From Sulfolobales archaeon (lineage in GTDB: Archaea > Thermoproteota > Thermoprotei_A > Sulfolobales > AG1): 64,000 nucleotides of DNA. The stretch lies in NCBI GenBank assembly GCA_038881635.1, contig JAVZPJ010000001.1, positions 1 through 64,000 of the forward strand. Direction: 5' to 3'. Each line of letters begins with the position of its first letter. Positions within the stretch are counted from its first letter, which is position 1. The notes below the pieces were generated by a model that ran no database searches, was not told where the DNA came from, and saw only the letters and a list, made by a program, of their open reading frames with translations. Below, piece by piece: positions 27,449-36,429 of this stretch. A program made the position numbers and the translations under genes.

Positions 27449-28405
27449 ATGAGATACAATGATATAAGAGAAAGGCTCTTTATAGAGGTCTCTGTTTTAC
27501 TAGCATCAGGACTATCTATAGAAGCATCGGTCCACAAACCTGGAACAACCAGTCCTCTTAAACCGGGTAAAGACATGTATCATCATGGATTCATAATAGC
27601 ATCATCCATGATCTCTCACGCTATACAAATTCTTATGGAGAGAGCTTACCAGAGTAGCAGATGTACTGACATAGGGGAGGGTGTGAAACTTCTCTACGAA
27701 TATGGTGAGAGAATACATGGTATGGGTAATCTACATCTGGGTTTCAGCATTCTTATAACACCCATAGCACTAGGTTTTGTTAATATGTATAGAAGATATG
27801 AGAATGAAGATCTAGAATCTTTGAAAGAAGCCTTGAAAAATATAGATCCTCTGATCAATGAATCATATGATTATCTAAGAGTTTGCGGAAAGATCTCTAG
27901 AGCTAAACCTGTTCTAGAGATCATCAAAAGAATCTCTAGAGATAAGATTGCAATTCACTCAGGACCTACTCCAGATGTATTTAATGAGGATGGCGAGGAA
28001 AGCATATGGAATCTTATAGTACATGGTAGGAAGGTAGATCTAATTCTTCTAGAACTATACGAGAAATATAGAAGAACAAGTATGATCTCGAAAGAACTTA
28101 AAGAAACTCTAGATAAGGATCTTTATAAAAAGATCTTCAATTTATTTATCGATCTCTCAAGCTCCTACATAGATACGCATATAGCTCGAAGGAAAAGTTT
28201 TCTGAGAGCATTCATCTACAGAGATTCAATAACCTATTGTATCTCTCTAGAGAATGAGGAGAAAAAAGATACATGCATCAAAGCTTTAGATCAGATCCTT
28301 AGAGAAAGAAATATAAACCCTGGCTCCATAGCTGATATTATTGCAACGGCTATCTCACTAAGTAATCTAGCTAAACATATCACACATGACCCTGCTAATA
28401 GCTGA
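27449..28405 (+). CDS. CitG/MdcB-family protein (triphosphoribosyl-dephospho-CoA synthase-like)
   Basis: 318 residues. The N-terminal EASVHKPGTTSPLKPGKDMYHH and later GMGNLHLGFSILITPIALG match the all-helical CitG/MdcB family, which in bacteria joins ATP and dephospho-CoA for citrate or malonate lyase prosthetic groups. No citrate lyase or malonate decarboxylase genes are nearby, so the archaeal role is probably different. ATG 27449 lies about 12 bases after ATAATATATTTT (27426-27437), a TATA-like box; this close spacing suggests a leaderless or nearly leaderless mRNA. Confidence 0.75.
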   Translation: MRYNDIRERLFIEVSVLLASGLSIEASVHKPGTTSPLKPGKDMYHHGFIIASSMISHAIQILMERAYQSSRCTDIGEGVKLLYEYGERIHGMGNLHLGFSILITPIALGFVNMYRRYENEDLESLKEALKNIDPLINESYDYLRVCGKISRAKPVLEIIKRISRDKIAIHSGPTPDVFNEDGEESIWNLIVHGRKVDLILLELYEKYRRTSMISKELKETLDKDLYKKIFNLFIDLSSSYIDTHIARRKSFLRAFIYRDSITYCISLENEEKKDTCIKALDQILRERNINPGSIADIIATAISLSNLAKHITHDPANS

Positions 28406-28676
28406 AAGCTCATACTCTAAAACTAGATAGAGCATCAGATAACAATCGATCTCAGCAAATAGTTTAGAAAGATTTGAAGGCAATAGCTCTGAGAAGAGAT
28501 CAAGATATACACCACCTATCAAATGCTCCTAATGCAAGACCTTAGATTAAAGTTTTTATTAGAATCTTTTAAATCATGGTTATGTTGTTGCAGAAGATCA
28601 TAATTAGAGATGTAAACTATTCTATACTCCTCATAAAGATCTTATGCGTAGTCTCGTAGAGAGAAGTAGAGGAAGA
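28406..28676. other. Intergenic region, convergent
   Basis: Non-coding, between convergent genes. A 27-codon plus-strand frame beginning at 28577 after an AT-rich box was seen but has no recognisable family. No RNA gene recognised. Confidence 0.4.
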
Positions 28677-29387
28677 TCACTCAGGCAGGTGAACCATTAC
28701 GTGAACCTTATCGATAGAGAATCTTCTGACAATCTCCATCCAATCGCTTCCCACTGCTACTATTGAAAACACACCTCTTGGAACAGCTCTTGCTTCTTTA
28801 ATTATGTTGATGAGCGACGCCAGAGTTCTTCCACTTCTCAAAAGATCATCTACTATGAGTATTTTCGAATTTTTAGGAATGAGATCTTTCGGAACATATA
28901 TCGAGGTTAGAACAGGTGGATCTCTTAAAAGATATGTTTCCTCATAGAACTCTTCATGACCTAATTCTTTCCTTCTCTTAGCAACTATCATATTTATGTC
29001 AAATAGCGCCGATAGAACAGTTGCAAGAGGTATTCCATCGATCTCTACCGTTGCCACAGCATCAATATCTGAGTTTCTAAAGTAGTAGTACGCCTCGTAA
29101 GCGGCTAGTCTAACAAGATCCTTGTTATATACCAGATCGAATATGTTCACAATATTTCTACCAATCAGCCTTATATGTCTAGATATGATACTTCTTAAAA
29201 CTCCATTCTCTACCAATGATGATAAGATCTTCTCAGCTCTTTCATGACTTGGTCTCATATTGTTAGAGATATATCTCCACAGAACTGGAGGGGGTAAACC
29301 CGTGTACTTGTAGAGATCCTTATACTTCATATATCTCTTAACTATAATTAGAATCTCTCTTGCCACATCTCTTAAATCTCTCATCAT
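28677..29387 (-). CDS. Phosphoribosyltransferase-fold regulator with N-terminal helix-turn-helix-like domain
   Basis: 236 residues. A helical N-terminus (about 1-75; KYTGLPPPVLWRYISNNMRP suggests helix-turn-helix) precedes a type I phosphoribosyltransferase domain whose PRPP loop is ILIVDDLLRSGRTLASL. The overall plan resembles GfcR/PurR-type orotate-phosphoribosyltransferase-like regulators rather than a salvage enzyme, but enzymatic activity is not excluded. Its start overlaps the upstream CBS gene stop by 4 bases. Confidence 0.75.
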   Translation of the reverse strand: MMRDLRDVAREILIIVKRYMKYKDLYKYTGLPPPVLWRYISNNMRPSHERAEKILSSLVENGVLRSIISRHIRLIGRNIVNIFDLVYNKDLVRLAAYEAYYYFRNSDIDAVATVEIDGIPLATVLSALFDINMIVAKRRKELGHEEFYEETYLLRDPPVLTSIYVPKDLIPKNSKILIVDDLLRSGRTLASLINIIKEARAVPRGVFSIVAVGSDWMEIVRRFSIDKVHVMVHLPE

Positions 29388-29845
29388 GTTCTCCGAACTC
29401 TCCTGCCTAATCTAATCTTCTTCTGTTCTCTCATAGATGCTGTATATATTTCAAGGATCTCAAAGATCTCCGGACCTAATGCTATTATATCATACTCAGC
29501 AATGATTCCAACAAGTTTCTTCTCTTTATTAACCACAGGTATATGCCTCTTACCATGTCTTATCATTAACTCTACGATCTCCGATATAGGTGTGCTCTCC
29601 TCAACATATATAACGGGTTTACTCATAATATCGCTAGCAGTAACAAGATTCGGATCCTTACCTAACGCAACAACTTTCGAGATTATATCATGACTTGTTA
29701 TTATACCTATAATATCTCCTCTGCTATTCACCACTACTACGGAACCTATTTTAAGGTCTGACATGATCTTTGCTATATCAACTACTGTGGTATCTGGATC
29801 TACGGTAATAGGGTTTGGAGTCATCACATCACTTGCCACGATCAT
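29384..29845 (-). CDS. CBS domain-pair protein
   Basis: 153 residues with two CBS domains (DVMTPNPITVDPDTTV and IGIITSHDIISK; then DIMSKPVIYVEE and VGIIAEYDIIAL) and a basic C-terminal tail (KKIRLGRRVRR). It overlaps the PRT-like regulator by 4 bases, implying that the two products act together, perhaps as an adenylate-sensing module for the regulator. Confidence 0.88.
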   Translation of the reverse strand: MIVASDVMTPNPITVDPDTTVVDIAKIMSDLKIGSVVVVNSRGDIIGIITSHDIISKVVALGKDPNLVTASDIMSKPVIYVEESTPISEIVELMIRHGKRHIPVVNKEKKLVGIIAEYDIIALGPEIFEILEIYTASMREQKKIRLGRRVRRT

Positions 29846-30179
29846 CTCTATTCCTTACCCAATATATTTAGGTAGAACTCTTTAAAATAAAAAATGAAAA
29901 TCTGCTTAACCCTTCTAATGATCTCCTCATAAATGGTTGAACTCTGGCATGGTATGATAGGTAGAGATCGACCATAGATTTTCTACATAATCTGCAGATG
30001 AGAATAGAACTGAGAAGATCTGTTTGTGCTTGAACAAGATAGAGGTATGGAACAACAATGTTCTATCCATATGTGAAAAGACGAGAAAATATAAACATCT
30101 CATATATTCATCGGATGCTATGTGAAGACTCCGGGATCTCTATAATTTATTTATATAAACTGTTTTCAGGCATTTATTA
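29846..30179. other. Divergent intergenic region (334 bases)
   Basis: Contains the promoters of the CBS/PRT operon (left) and fumarase (right; TATA-like TTTATTTATATAAAC near 30148-30162). I saw no ORF or convincing RNA gene. A stretch at about 29997-30040 has weak C/D-box-like words (GATGAG, CTGA), but the spacing is wrong. Confidence 0.5.
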
Positions 30180-31085
30180 GTGGTGTTAGTATTGAGTTCT
30201 ATAGAATCTATTATCAGGGATACTGCTATTAAGCTTCTAGAGAAGGCAGCAACAGATCTTCCTGAAGATGTTGAGAAAGCCATTAGAAATGCCTATGAGA
30301 GAGAGGTTAATCCTATGGCTAAATCTATGTTGAAATCTATTATAGATAATATCCATGTAGCTCGCAAATGGAAATATGCTGTATGTCAGGATACTGGGAT
30401 AGTTATATTCTATGTGAAAGCAGACCCAACCTATCCTCTCTTAGGGAGGATCCCAAGCCTTCTCAGAGAAGCAACCATAAAAGCTACTGACATGATACCT
30501 CTAAGACCTAATGCTGTAGATCCTTTTACAGGCAGGAATAGTGGAGACAACACGGGAAGATACATACCATGGATTGAATGGGATCTTGTTGAAGGACTTG
30601 GATATCTAGAGATAACAGCAGTACTTAAAGGAGGAGGATCTGAGGCTCCTTCTATAGCCAGAACCTTGACACCAGCCGAAGGTGTTAAAGGCTTGGTTAA
30701 GACTGTTCTCGAAACTATCTATGAGAATGGTGCCAAACCATGTCCGCCGGTAGTTGTAGGTGTAGGGATCGGTCCTACAGCAGATATAGCAATGAACCTA
30801 GCTAAGAAAGCTATTTTCTTAAGACCTCTAGGAGTTAGAAGTGATGATCCTAATGCTGCAAAACTCGAAGAACTACTCCTAGAAGCCATAAATAAGATGG
30901 GTCTGGGAACACATGGGGTGGGCGGTGTTGTCACAGCTTTAGATGTTCACGTTGAATACGCTTATAGACATGTTGCTACATATAGTGTAGGAGTTATGGT
31001 AAGCTGCTGGGCTCTTAGAAGAGCTTCAGCAAGAATCTATCCTAATGGAAAGGTTGAATACCTGACACATAGGGAGGTGTCATGA
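30180..31085 (+). CDS. Fumarate hydratase class I, alpha subunit
   Basis: 301 residues; GTG 30180 (GTG 30183 and TTG 30192 are alternatives). The phrase CQDTGIVIFYVK carries a cluster-ligating Cys, and VVGVGIGPTADIAMNLAKKAIFLRP and THGVGGVVTALDVHVEYAYRHVA are conserved in the N-terminal domain of the oxygen-sensitive 4Fe-4S fumarases. It hydrates fumarate to malate together with the beta subunit encoded immediately downstream. The related tartrate dehydratase family is an alternative. Confidence 0.9.
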   Translation: MVLVLSSIESIIRDTAIKLLEKAATDLPEDVEKAIRNAYEREVNPMAKSMLKSIIDNIHVARKWKYAVCQDTGIVIFYVKADPTYPLLGRIPSLLREATIKATDMIPLRPNAVDPFTGRNSGDNTGRYIPWIEWDLVEGLGYLEITAVLKGGGSEAPSIARTLTPAEGVKGLVKTVLETIYENGAKPCPPVVVGVGIGPTADIAMNLAKKAIFLRPLGVRSDDPNAAKLEELLLEAINKMGLGTHGVGGVVTALDVHVEYAYRHVATYSVGVMVSCWALRRASARIYPNGKVEYLTHREVS

Positions 31086-31088
31086 ATA

Positions 31089-31700
31089 ATGGCAGAGTAT
31101 AGACTTAGAACACCTCTTGAGGAAGAGATTATAAGAGCTCTAGATATAGGAGATATCATATGGCTCTCTGGAGTTATAGTTACTGCAAGAGATGCAGCTC
31201 ATAAGAGAGCTTTAGAATTCTTCTCTAGAGGTGAAAAACTTCCAGTAGATCTGAAAGGTCTTGCAGTATACCATATGGGGCCTGTTGCTAGGAGAACCGA
31301 GAGAGGATGGGAGATCATATCTGCTGGGCCTACCACAAGCACTAGAATGGAAGCATATGAAGCAGAGTTTATAGAGAGAACAGGAATCAGAATGATCATT
31401 GGTAAGGGAGGTATGGGTGCTAAGACTGCTGAAGCTTGTAAAAAGTATGGAGCTGTATACGTCATATATCCTGGAGGAGTTGCCGCTCTAGCTGCAAAGG
31501 CTATAAAGAGAGTTATTGATGTACACTGGCTAGACCTAGGAATTCCAGATGCTATGTGGGTTCTCGAAGTAGAAGACTTCGGCCCCCTCACTGTGATAAT
31601 AGATTCTAAAGGAAATAACTTCTACGATAGAATCTATGCAAGTGTAAGAGAGAGACTTGATAGGGAGATATATCCAGAGATCTTCTCTAAACTAAAATGA
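31089..31700 (+). CDS. Fumarate hydratase class I, beta subunit
   Basis: 203 residues, the C-terminal-type fumarase domain. GPVARRTERGWEIISAGPTTSTRM, IGKGGMG and YPGGVAALAAKAIKRVIDVHWLDLGIPDAMWVLEVEDFGPL (quoted in pieces) match the family. It begins 3 bases after the alpha subunit stop (separated by an AT-TA linker), so the two are co-translated. Confidence 0.9.
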   Translation: MAEYRLRTPLEEEIIRALDIGDIIWLSGVIVTARDAAHKRALEFFSRGEKLPVDLKGLAVYHMGPVARRTERGWEIISAGPTTSTRMEAYEAEFIERTGIRMIIGKGGMGAKTAEACKKYGAVYVIYPGGVAALAAKAIKRVIDVHWLDLGIPDAMWVLEVEDFGPLTVIIDSKGNNFYDRIYASVRERLDREIYPEIFSKLK

Positions 31701-31920
31701 TACCCAACACCTCATCTCTAAAAACCCTCAAATGATATAGAATTTTTTTCTACGTCATAGCTTCAAGCTTCTCTAAGCATATGTGATCTTTTGAAATTCT
31801 CTGCGCAATCAAGATAGAAAGGAAACAACATATTTTGATTAAGCTTGATTGAAAACCGGTATCCGCTGAAGCCGGAGAAATTAAATTATCATGTGAGTAT
31901 CAAATTATCTAGGTGGAATT
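31701..31920. other. Intergenic region, no feature recognised
   Basis: 220 bases between fumarase and amidase genes. A T-run at about 31745 may terminate the fumarase transcript. A CCGG...CCGG stretch near 31857-31876 is too short to call a structure. Confidence 0.4.
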
Positions 31921-33168
31921 TTGGGAGGAGCAGATCTTGTGAGGCATGCTCTTTCGCTGAAGAGATTAAATGAAGAGATAAACGCTATAGTCACATGGAA
32001 TGAAAGAGTGTTAGAGGAAGTAGAGCTTCTGGAGTCTAGAGAGATTCCTTCATATCCTATAGCAGTCAAAGATATCATAGATGTAAGAGGTCTAAGAGTG
32101 ACTATGGGATCAAAGGTTTTTATAGATAGGATATCTAGTAGAGATGCAGAGGTTGTAAGAAGAATAAGAGAGTCTGGAGGAGTAGTAATAGGCATGGCAA
32201 ACACCCATGAATTCGCATCCGGAGTCACAACGACCTCATCTGTTTTCGGACCCACTAGAAATCCTCGAGATAAGATGAGGATAGCAGGTGGGAGCTCTGG
32301 AGGATCTGCAGCAGCCGTTGCTGCAGGCATAGTTCCCGTCGCTCTGGGAACTGATACAGCAGGATCTGTGAGAATACCAGCATCATTAACAGGTGTTTAC
32401 GGAATTAAACCAACTTATGGAGCTATAAGTCTTGATGGGGTGTTTCCATTAGCACCTTCTCTTGATACTGTAGGCATACTAGCTAAGGATCTATTCTGGC
32501 TGGAGAGAGTTTTTAGAGTAGTAGTAGAATATGAAAGCCTTACCAAGATGAGAAGATACCAGAGAGAAGTTCATGAAGCTAAAAGAATCAAATTCGGAGT
32601 TCCTAAGTGGTTTAGAGCTAGTGATGAGGTCTATGATAAATTCATGAGTCGAATTTCGTCTCTTAATTACGTGGAGATCGAAATGCCCGATACAGAGAAG
32701 AGAATCCTTAGATACTTTCCAGCAGTGAGACTTTCAGAGGGTTCATATATTCATTTAAAATATAGAGATAAATGGGATCTATATTTTCCAGATGTTAGAA
32801 GACTTGTTATGAAAGGGCTTAGTATATCGGCTCATGAATATATTGAGGCTGTGAACGCGAGGAGTGAGATGTACAGAGAATTTAGAAGCGTAATGAAGAA
32901 ACATGGTATAGATGCACTCATACTACCTACAACGCCTGTGCCAGCTCCTCTTATAGAAGATGTGATAGGAGTAGAGGATAGTAGTATAAGAGATATCCTA
33001 GCATCGATAAATGTCACGTATCCTTCATTCCTAGGTCTTCCAGCTATTTCAATACCATCTATAGAGATCTCTCATCTTCCTGTGGGGATAGAGATTTTCA
33101 GCGATCGATTTAGAGATCTGTTTCTCATAAGCTTGGCCAGAGCTCTGAAGGAAGAGAAGATCCTATAA
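31921..33168 (+). CDS. Amidase (amidase-signature family)
   Basis: 415 residues. The Ser-Ser-Lys catalytic region is intact: Lys in YPIAVKDIIDVRG, then AGGSSGGSAAAVAAG and GTDTAGSVRIPASLTGVYGIKPTYG. The enzyme hydrolyses a carboxamide; GatA of the tRNA amidotransferase shares this fold, but no GatB/C partner is present. Start is uncertain: TTG 31921 (4 bases after AGGTGG) or GTG 31939 (after GGGAGGAGC). Confidence 0.88.
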   Translation: MGGADLVRHALSLKRLNEEINAIVTWNERVLEEVELLESREIPSYPIAVKDIIDVRGLRVTMGSKVFIDRISSRDAEVVRRIRESGGVVIGMANTHEFASGVTTTSSVFGPTRNPRDKMRIAGGSSGGSAAAVAAGIVPVALGTDTAGSVRIPASLTGVYGIKPTYGAISLDGVFPLAPSLDTVGILAKDLFWLERVFRVVVEYESLTKMRRYQREVHEAKRIKFGVPKWFRASDEVYDKFMSRISSLNYVEIEMPDTEKRILRYFPAVRLSEGSYIHLKYRDKWDLYFPDVRRLVMKGLSISAHEYIEAVNARSEMYREFRSVMKKHGIDALILPTTPVPAPLIEDVIGVEDSSIRDILASINVTYPSFLGLPAISIPSIEISHLPVGIEIFSDRFRDLFLISLARALKEEKIL

Positions 33169-34278
33169 TTTTTCTCTCTTCTTTCTAAAGTAAAGCCTGT
33201 TTATCATCTGAAGAATTGATGATGCTATAACAAGAACTACTAATGCTATCAATGCTTCTCCTAGAAAACCGCTTTCGATAATTCTTCTAACAAGTATATC
33301 GGTCGGTTCTGTAGGAGGTGTTCCTGATAGGATGATTCCGAGATCTCTTAAGAGCAATGATATGTATGCTACTGCAGTTAACGCCATGAAATACTTCCAT
33401 GCGCTGAAAGATCTCTTAAACACTCTATTTAATCCCTCGCCTATCAGAGGTAAGGATATGCCGAGAGCGTAGATCCATACCAAAGTATTTAGGATGACAC
33501 CGATTAAAGAATAAATACTTGCACCCTCATAGATCTTTGATGATGCTATGATATATGTAAGTCCTACAGCTATGAGAATCACTACAGCACTGCTTATCGA
33601 AGATATAACCCTCGCAGGATTTTTCTTCCAAGAACTCAGTACAAGCTCTTCAATATTAAAACCTCTATAGATCATCATAAGCGCTAGTATTAGTAGTGAC
33701 ACAAGAACCCCTTGAATGAGTAGGTTGTATAAAGCGAGTATTGAGAAAGCTAGAAGTATGACTCCTGGATATCCGATCAGAATTTTAGCTAGTCTAGGCT
33801 CTTCTAAAACCTTTCTAAAATATCTCCATAGCAGAATGTATGTAGCTTCAACACTTCTAACCTGTTCTACAACAACTCTCTCTATGTACTCCACAGGTAT
33901 CATAGACTGAATAAGTGGATACACCTTCTCATCCTCGCCCCCATCAGATACTATTATAGCTGAATCATACACACCCTCTTCTAAAACCTTTCTCATCTGA
34001 AGTTTCACGTTCTGAAAAGCTTCTAATCCTCCTTTCTCACTTCCTGACACAACAACTATCTCGGGTTCATAACCTTTATCGATTAAATCTCTATAGATCT
34101 TCAATCCAGCAAATAAAGCATTAAGATCAGAATCTTGAGGCTTTCTAAGTCCAAACTCTTCAGCTATCCTTATAACTCTTTCGAATCCCACAACCGGGGT
34201 TTTTACTCCTACCTTGCCTATATCATTGTCATAGTCTATGATTACTATCAGAATCCTGTTTCCCACCACTTTCTTCAT
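33163..34278 (-). CDS. DUF373-family membrane protein
   Basis: About 371 residues from ATG 34278 (an upstream ATG at 34317 would lengthen the overlap with the previous gene). The soluble N-terminal part (ILIVIIDYDNDIGKVG, VVSGSEKGG, SAIIVSDGGEDEKVYP) matches archaeal DUF373, followed by 6-7 membrane helices. The gene overlaps the end of the coiled-coil gene by about 50 bases in another frame and the amidase end by 6 bases (convergent). Function unknown. Confidence 0.82.
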   Translation of the reverse strand: MKKVVGNRILIVIIDYDNDIGKVGVKTPVVGFERVIRIAEEFGLRKPQDSDLNALFAGLKIYRDLIDKGYEPEIVVVSGSEKGGLEAFQNVKLQMRKVLEEGVYDSAIIVSDGGEDEKVYPLIQSMIPVEYIERVVVEQVRSVEATYILLWRYFRKVLEEPRLAKILIGYPGVILLAFSILALYNLLIQGVLVSLLILALMMIYRGFNIEELVLSSWKKNPARVISSISSAVVILIAVGLTYIIASSKIYEGASIYSLIGVILNTLVWIYALGISLPLIGEGLNRVFKRSFSAWKYFMALTAVAYISLLLRDLGIILSGTPPTEPTDILVRRIIESGFLGEALIALVVLVIASSILQMINRLYFRKKREKL

Positions 34279-35155
34279 ATGCTTCGTCAACCCCGTAGAG
34301 TGCTTGTAGCTCTTCAAATGTCAGCCTACCACCACTCATTAATTTCTCCTCAGCCTGCTTCTTTATTCTGTCAAGAATCTCTTTCTCCCTAGATCTGTTT
34401 CTACTCTCTCTAAGCTCTCTCAATCTCTTGTTGATCTCAGAGATCTTGTTTCTAAGATCTCTTCTCTTATTATTAAGATCATCTAACTTACTTCTTTTCT
34501 CACTACTTAGAGTACTGATTTCATTTATTCTTCTACTAAGCTCAGAGATTCTATTTCTAATCTCACTCTCTCTAGCCTTGACACTGTTTAAAGATCCTAT
34601 GACCTCTGAGAAAGCTTTTTGAATATCTGCTAACTCCATTCTCTTGCTGATAATCTCTGCTCTCATCTCTCTGATCTCATTCTGAGTCTTCCTAGCCTTA
34701 GAAATTCTTTCTAGCAGATCCTCTAATCTAGCTATTTCTTTAATAAGTCTTTCTTCCTCCTCAACATCTACCTGTCCTGTCATAATCTTCCACTCGATCT
34801 TCTCAATCTTCTCTCTTAAAGCCCTAGGAGATGTTTTAAGAAGCTCATTAAGTTCGGGTATCACTCCTCTCATCTTATCAAGTCTGCTTAAAATCTCTTT
34901 AAGAGCTTCTCTCGATTTCTCTCTCTTACTTCTAAGTTCTCTAATCCTCTCTATAAACTGGTTCTTCACTTCTTTCAAGGATTTAAGTTCTTCTCTCAGA
35001 GATCTCAGCTCTTCCACGAGCTTTACCTTTTCTTCTCTAAGTTTTCTAAGTTCTTCTATGACGACACCTACTTCCTCCTCGATCTTTTTAAGCTCCTCAT
35101 AGTATTCTGATCTCGTTCTCAGAAGATCACTTTCAGAAAGGTTTTCAACACTCAA
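34229..35155 (-). CDS. Archaeal coiled-coil protein, COG1340-like
   Basis: 308 residues, nearly all charged coiled coil (long runs of E/K/R/L heptads; SELSRRINEISTLSSEKRSK and KEILDRIKKQAEEK). The C-terminus carries SGGRLTFEELQALYG, seen in the uncharacterised archaeal COG1340 proteins. It shares an overlap with DUF373 gene, a pairing I consider functionally suggestive. A role as scaffold is a guess. Confidence 0.7.
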   Translation of the reverse strand: MSVENLSESDLLRTRSEYYEELKKIEEEVGVVIEELRKLREEKVKLVEELRSLREELKSLKEVKNQFIERIRELRSKREKSREALKEILSRLDKMRGVIPELNELLKTSPRALREKIEKIEWKIMTGQVDVEEEERLIKEIARLEDLLERISKARKTQNEIREMRAEIISKRMELADIQKAFSEVIGSLNSVKARESEIRNRISELSRRINEISTLSSEKRSKLDDLNNKRRDLRNKISEINKRLRELRESRNRSREKEILDRIKKQAEEKLMSGGRLTFEELQALYGVDEAYEESGGKQDSDSNHRL

Positions 35156-35200
35156 TATGTAGCACTCATATGAGAAATTTGTTAGAAGCCTAATAATAGG

Positions 35201-35869
35201 TTAGTAAGGATCCATATAAAGTTTTCCAACAGCTTCATATATTTCAATAAGATCTTCTGGTGAAAGTTCTATGACACGACCCGAATCAACATTTAATACG
35301 AAAAGCTTCTGTACCAAGGATCTTTCTATAAGCTCATAATCTATAGGAGGATTTCTATAGTACTTATCTACCAGAGATTTAAGCTCCTTAAGAATTGTGG
35401 GGGCTCTCTCCTTAGGCTTTTTAAGTAAGATCTTTGGTATTGGAGGAAGATAGTATGTGGGAAACGCAAGTATAAATACATCAGCTAGAGCACTATAGCG
35501 AGCTATCTTACTAGTAAGCCTCGCCTTAAGATATTGAAGTGGTTCATGAGAATACTCAGCAGGAACAAATCCTGTCTCGATCTCTACAACAGTTCTAGCA
35601 CCTTTATATCCTACCACATCTGCAACAAGATCGGCGTCTAGCTTTATCTCAATATCAACATTCTCAAAACCTGATTCAACGAGGTATCTTGCTACAGCCA
35701 ACTCCATCATAGAGTGGTTAAGAGATAAAGCTCTGATCTTATTAAGTTCAACAAGCTTATCTATGAATGATATGAGTATTCTATAACTTTTCTCTGATGA
35801 AGATGATATCTTATTCACATAACCTACCAATGCGGTGTATATATCATCAGCATCTATTTTTCTCCACAC
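35201..35869 (-). CDS. Conserved hypothetical protein, possible PD-(D/E)xK nuclease fold
   Basis: 222 residues. The segment MMELAVARYLVESGF, DADLVADVVGYKG and RTVVEIETG has the helix - Asp - E-x-E spacing of PD-(D/E)xK nuclease-like domains. A helical C-terminal half follows (ILLKKPKERAPTILKELKSLVDKYY). The fold assignment is inference. It is the third gene of a run with two ribbon-helix-helix-like genes (42-base gap). Confidence 0.55.
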   Translation of the reverse strand: MWRKIDADDIYTALVGYVNKISSSSEKSYRILISFIDKLVELNKIRALSLNHSMMELAVARYLVESGFENVDIEIKLDADLVADVVGYKGARTVVEIETGFVPAEYSHEPLQYLKARLTSKIARYSALADVFILAFPTYYLPPIPKILLKKPKERAPTILKELKSLVDKYYRNPPIDYELIERSLVQKLFVLNVDSGRVIELSPEDLIEIYEAVGKLYMDPY

Positions 35870-35910
35870 CTTAATATTATAGTATCTTACAGAAAGATAT
35901 TATACATCGA

Positions 35911-36429
35911 TCAGCTCTTCCCTGTAGCACTAGGATTTATTATAGCAATTTGATCAGTTTCTGAAACATCTAGATCTCCTCCTCGAGCTATGCCTATTAT
36001 GAGTTCTGCTATAACTCTTCTTATACCATTTGACTTTATTATTATAATGCTACTACCTCTAGATATTATTAGATCTGATGATCCTCCGAATCTTTCAATA
36101 AATGATCTAATATCCAAAAACATCTCTTTGAGAACTCTACCAACTCTTTCACCATATTCTCTAGCCCTTTTTAAATCTTCTTCATCAAACTTCTTATCAG
36201 ATAGGATATCTTGTGGTATATAGATGAATCTGAATGAAGAAAGAATCATGCTATCCCTAGCCTCCTCCAAGATTCTAGGAGCATACAGACCTTGTTTCTC
36301 GAGATCAATAGCTGAGCTTAATAGCTTCCTAAGATACTCCGATAAGGTCATACCTCTGCTCTTTGCAATAGCTTTTATATCCTCAGCAAGCTTTCTATCA
36401 ATAGCAATATTCTTCCTAACCTTATCCAA
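35911..36429 (-). CDS. Ribbon-helix-helix-like DNA-binding protein
   Basis: 172 residues. Residues 3-45 (KVRKNIAIDRKLAEDIKAI then SRGMTLSEYLRKLLSSAI) are a ribbon-helix-helix pattern. The rest is a conserved domain ending in ISRGSSIIIIKSNGIRRVIAE and a tail ending PSATGKS. It overlaps the upstream gene stop by 8 bases, and the upstream protein has the same layout, so the two are probably diverged paralogs acting as a pair. Confidence 0.65.
   Translation of the reverse strand: MDKVRKNIAIDRKLAEDIKAIAKSRGMTLSEYLRKLLSSAIDLEKQGLYAPRILEEARDSMILSSFRFIYIPQDILSDKKFDEEDLKRAREYGERVGRVLKEMFLDIRSFIERFGGSSDLIISRGSSIIIIKSNGIRRVIAELIIGIARGGDLDVSETDQIAIINPSATGKS

Noticed and set aside
29997-30040. Possible C/D-box sRNA
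   Set aside because: GATGAG and CTGA words occur, but spacing between boxes is too short for a guide.
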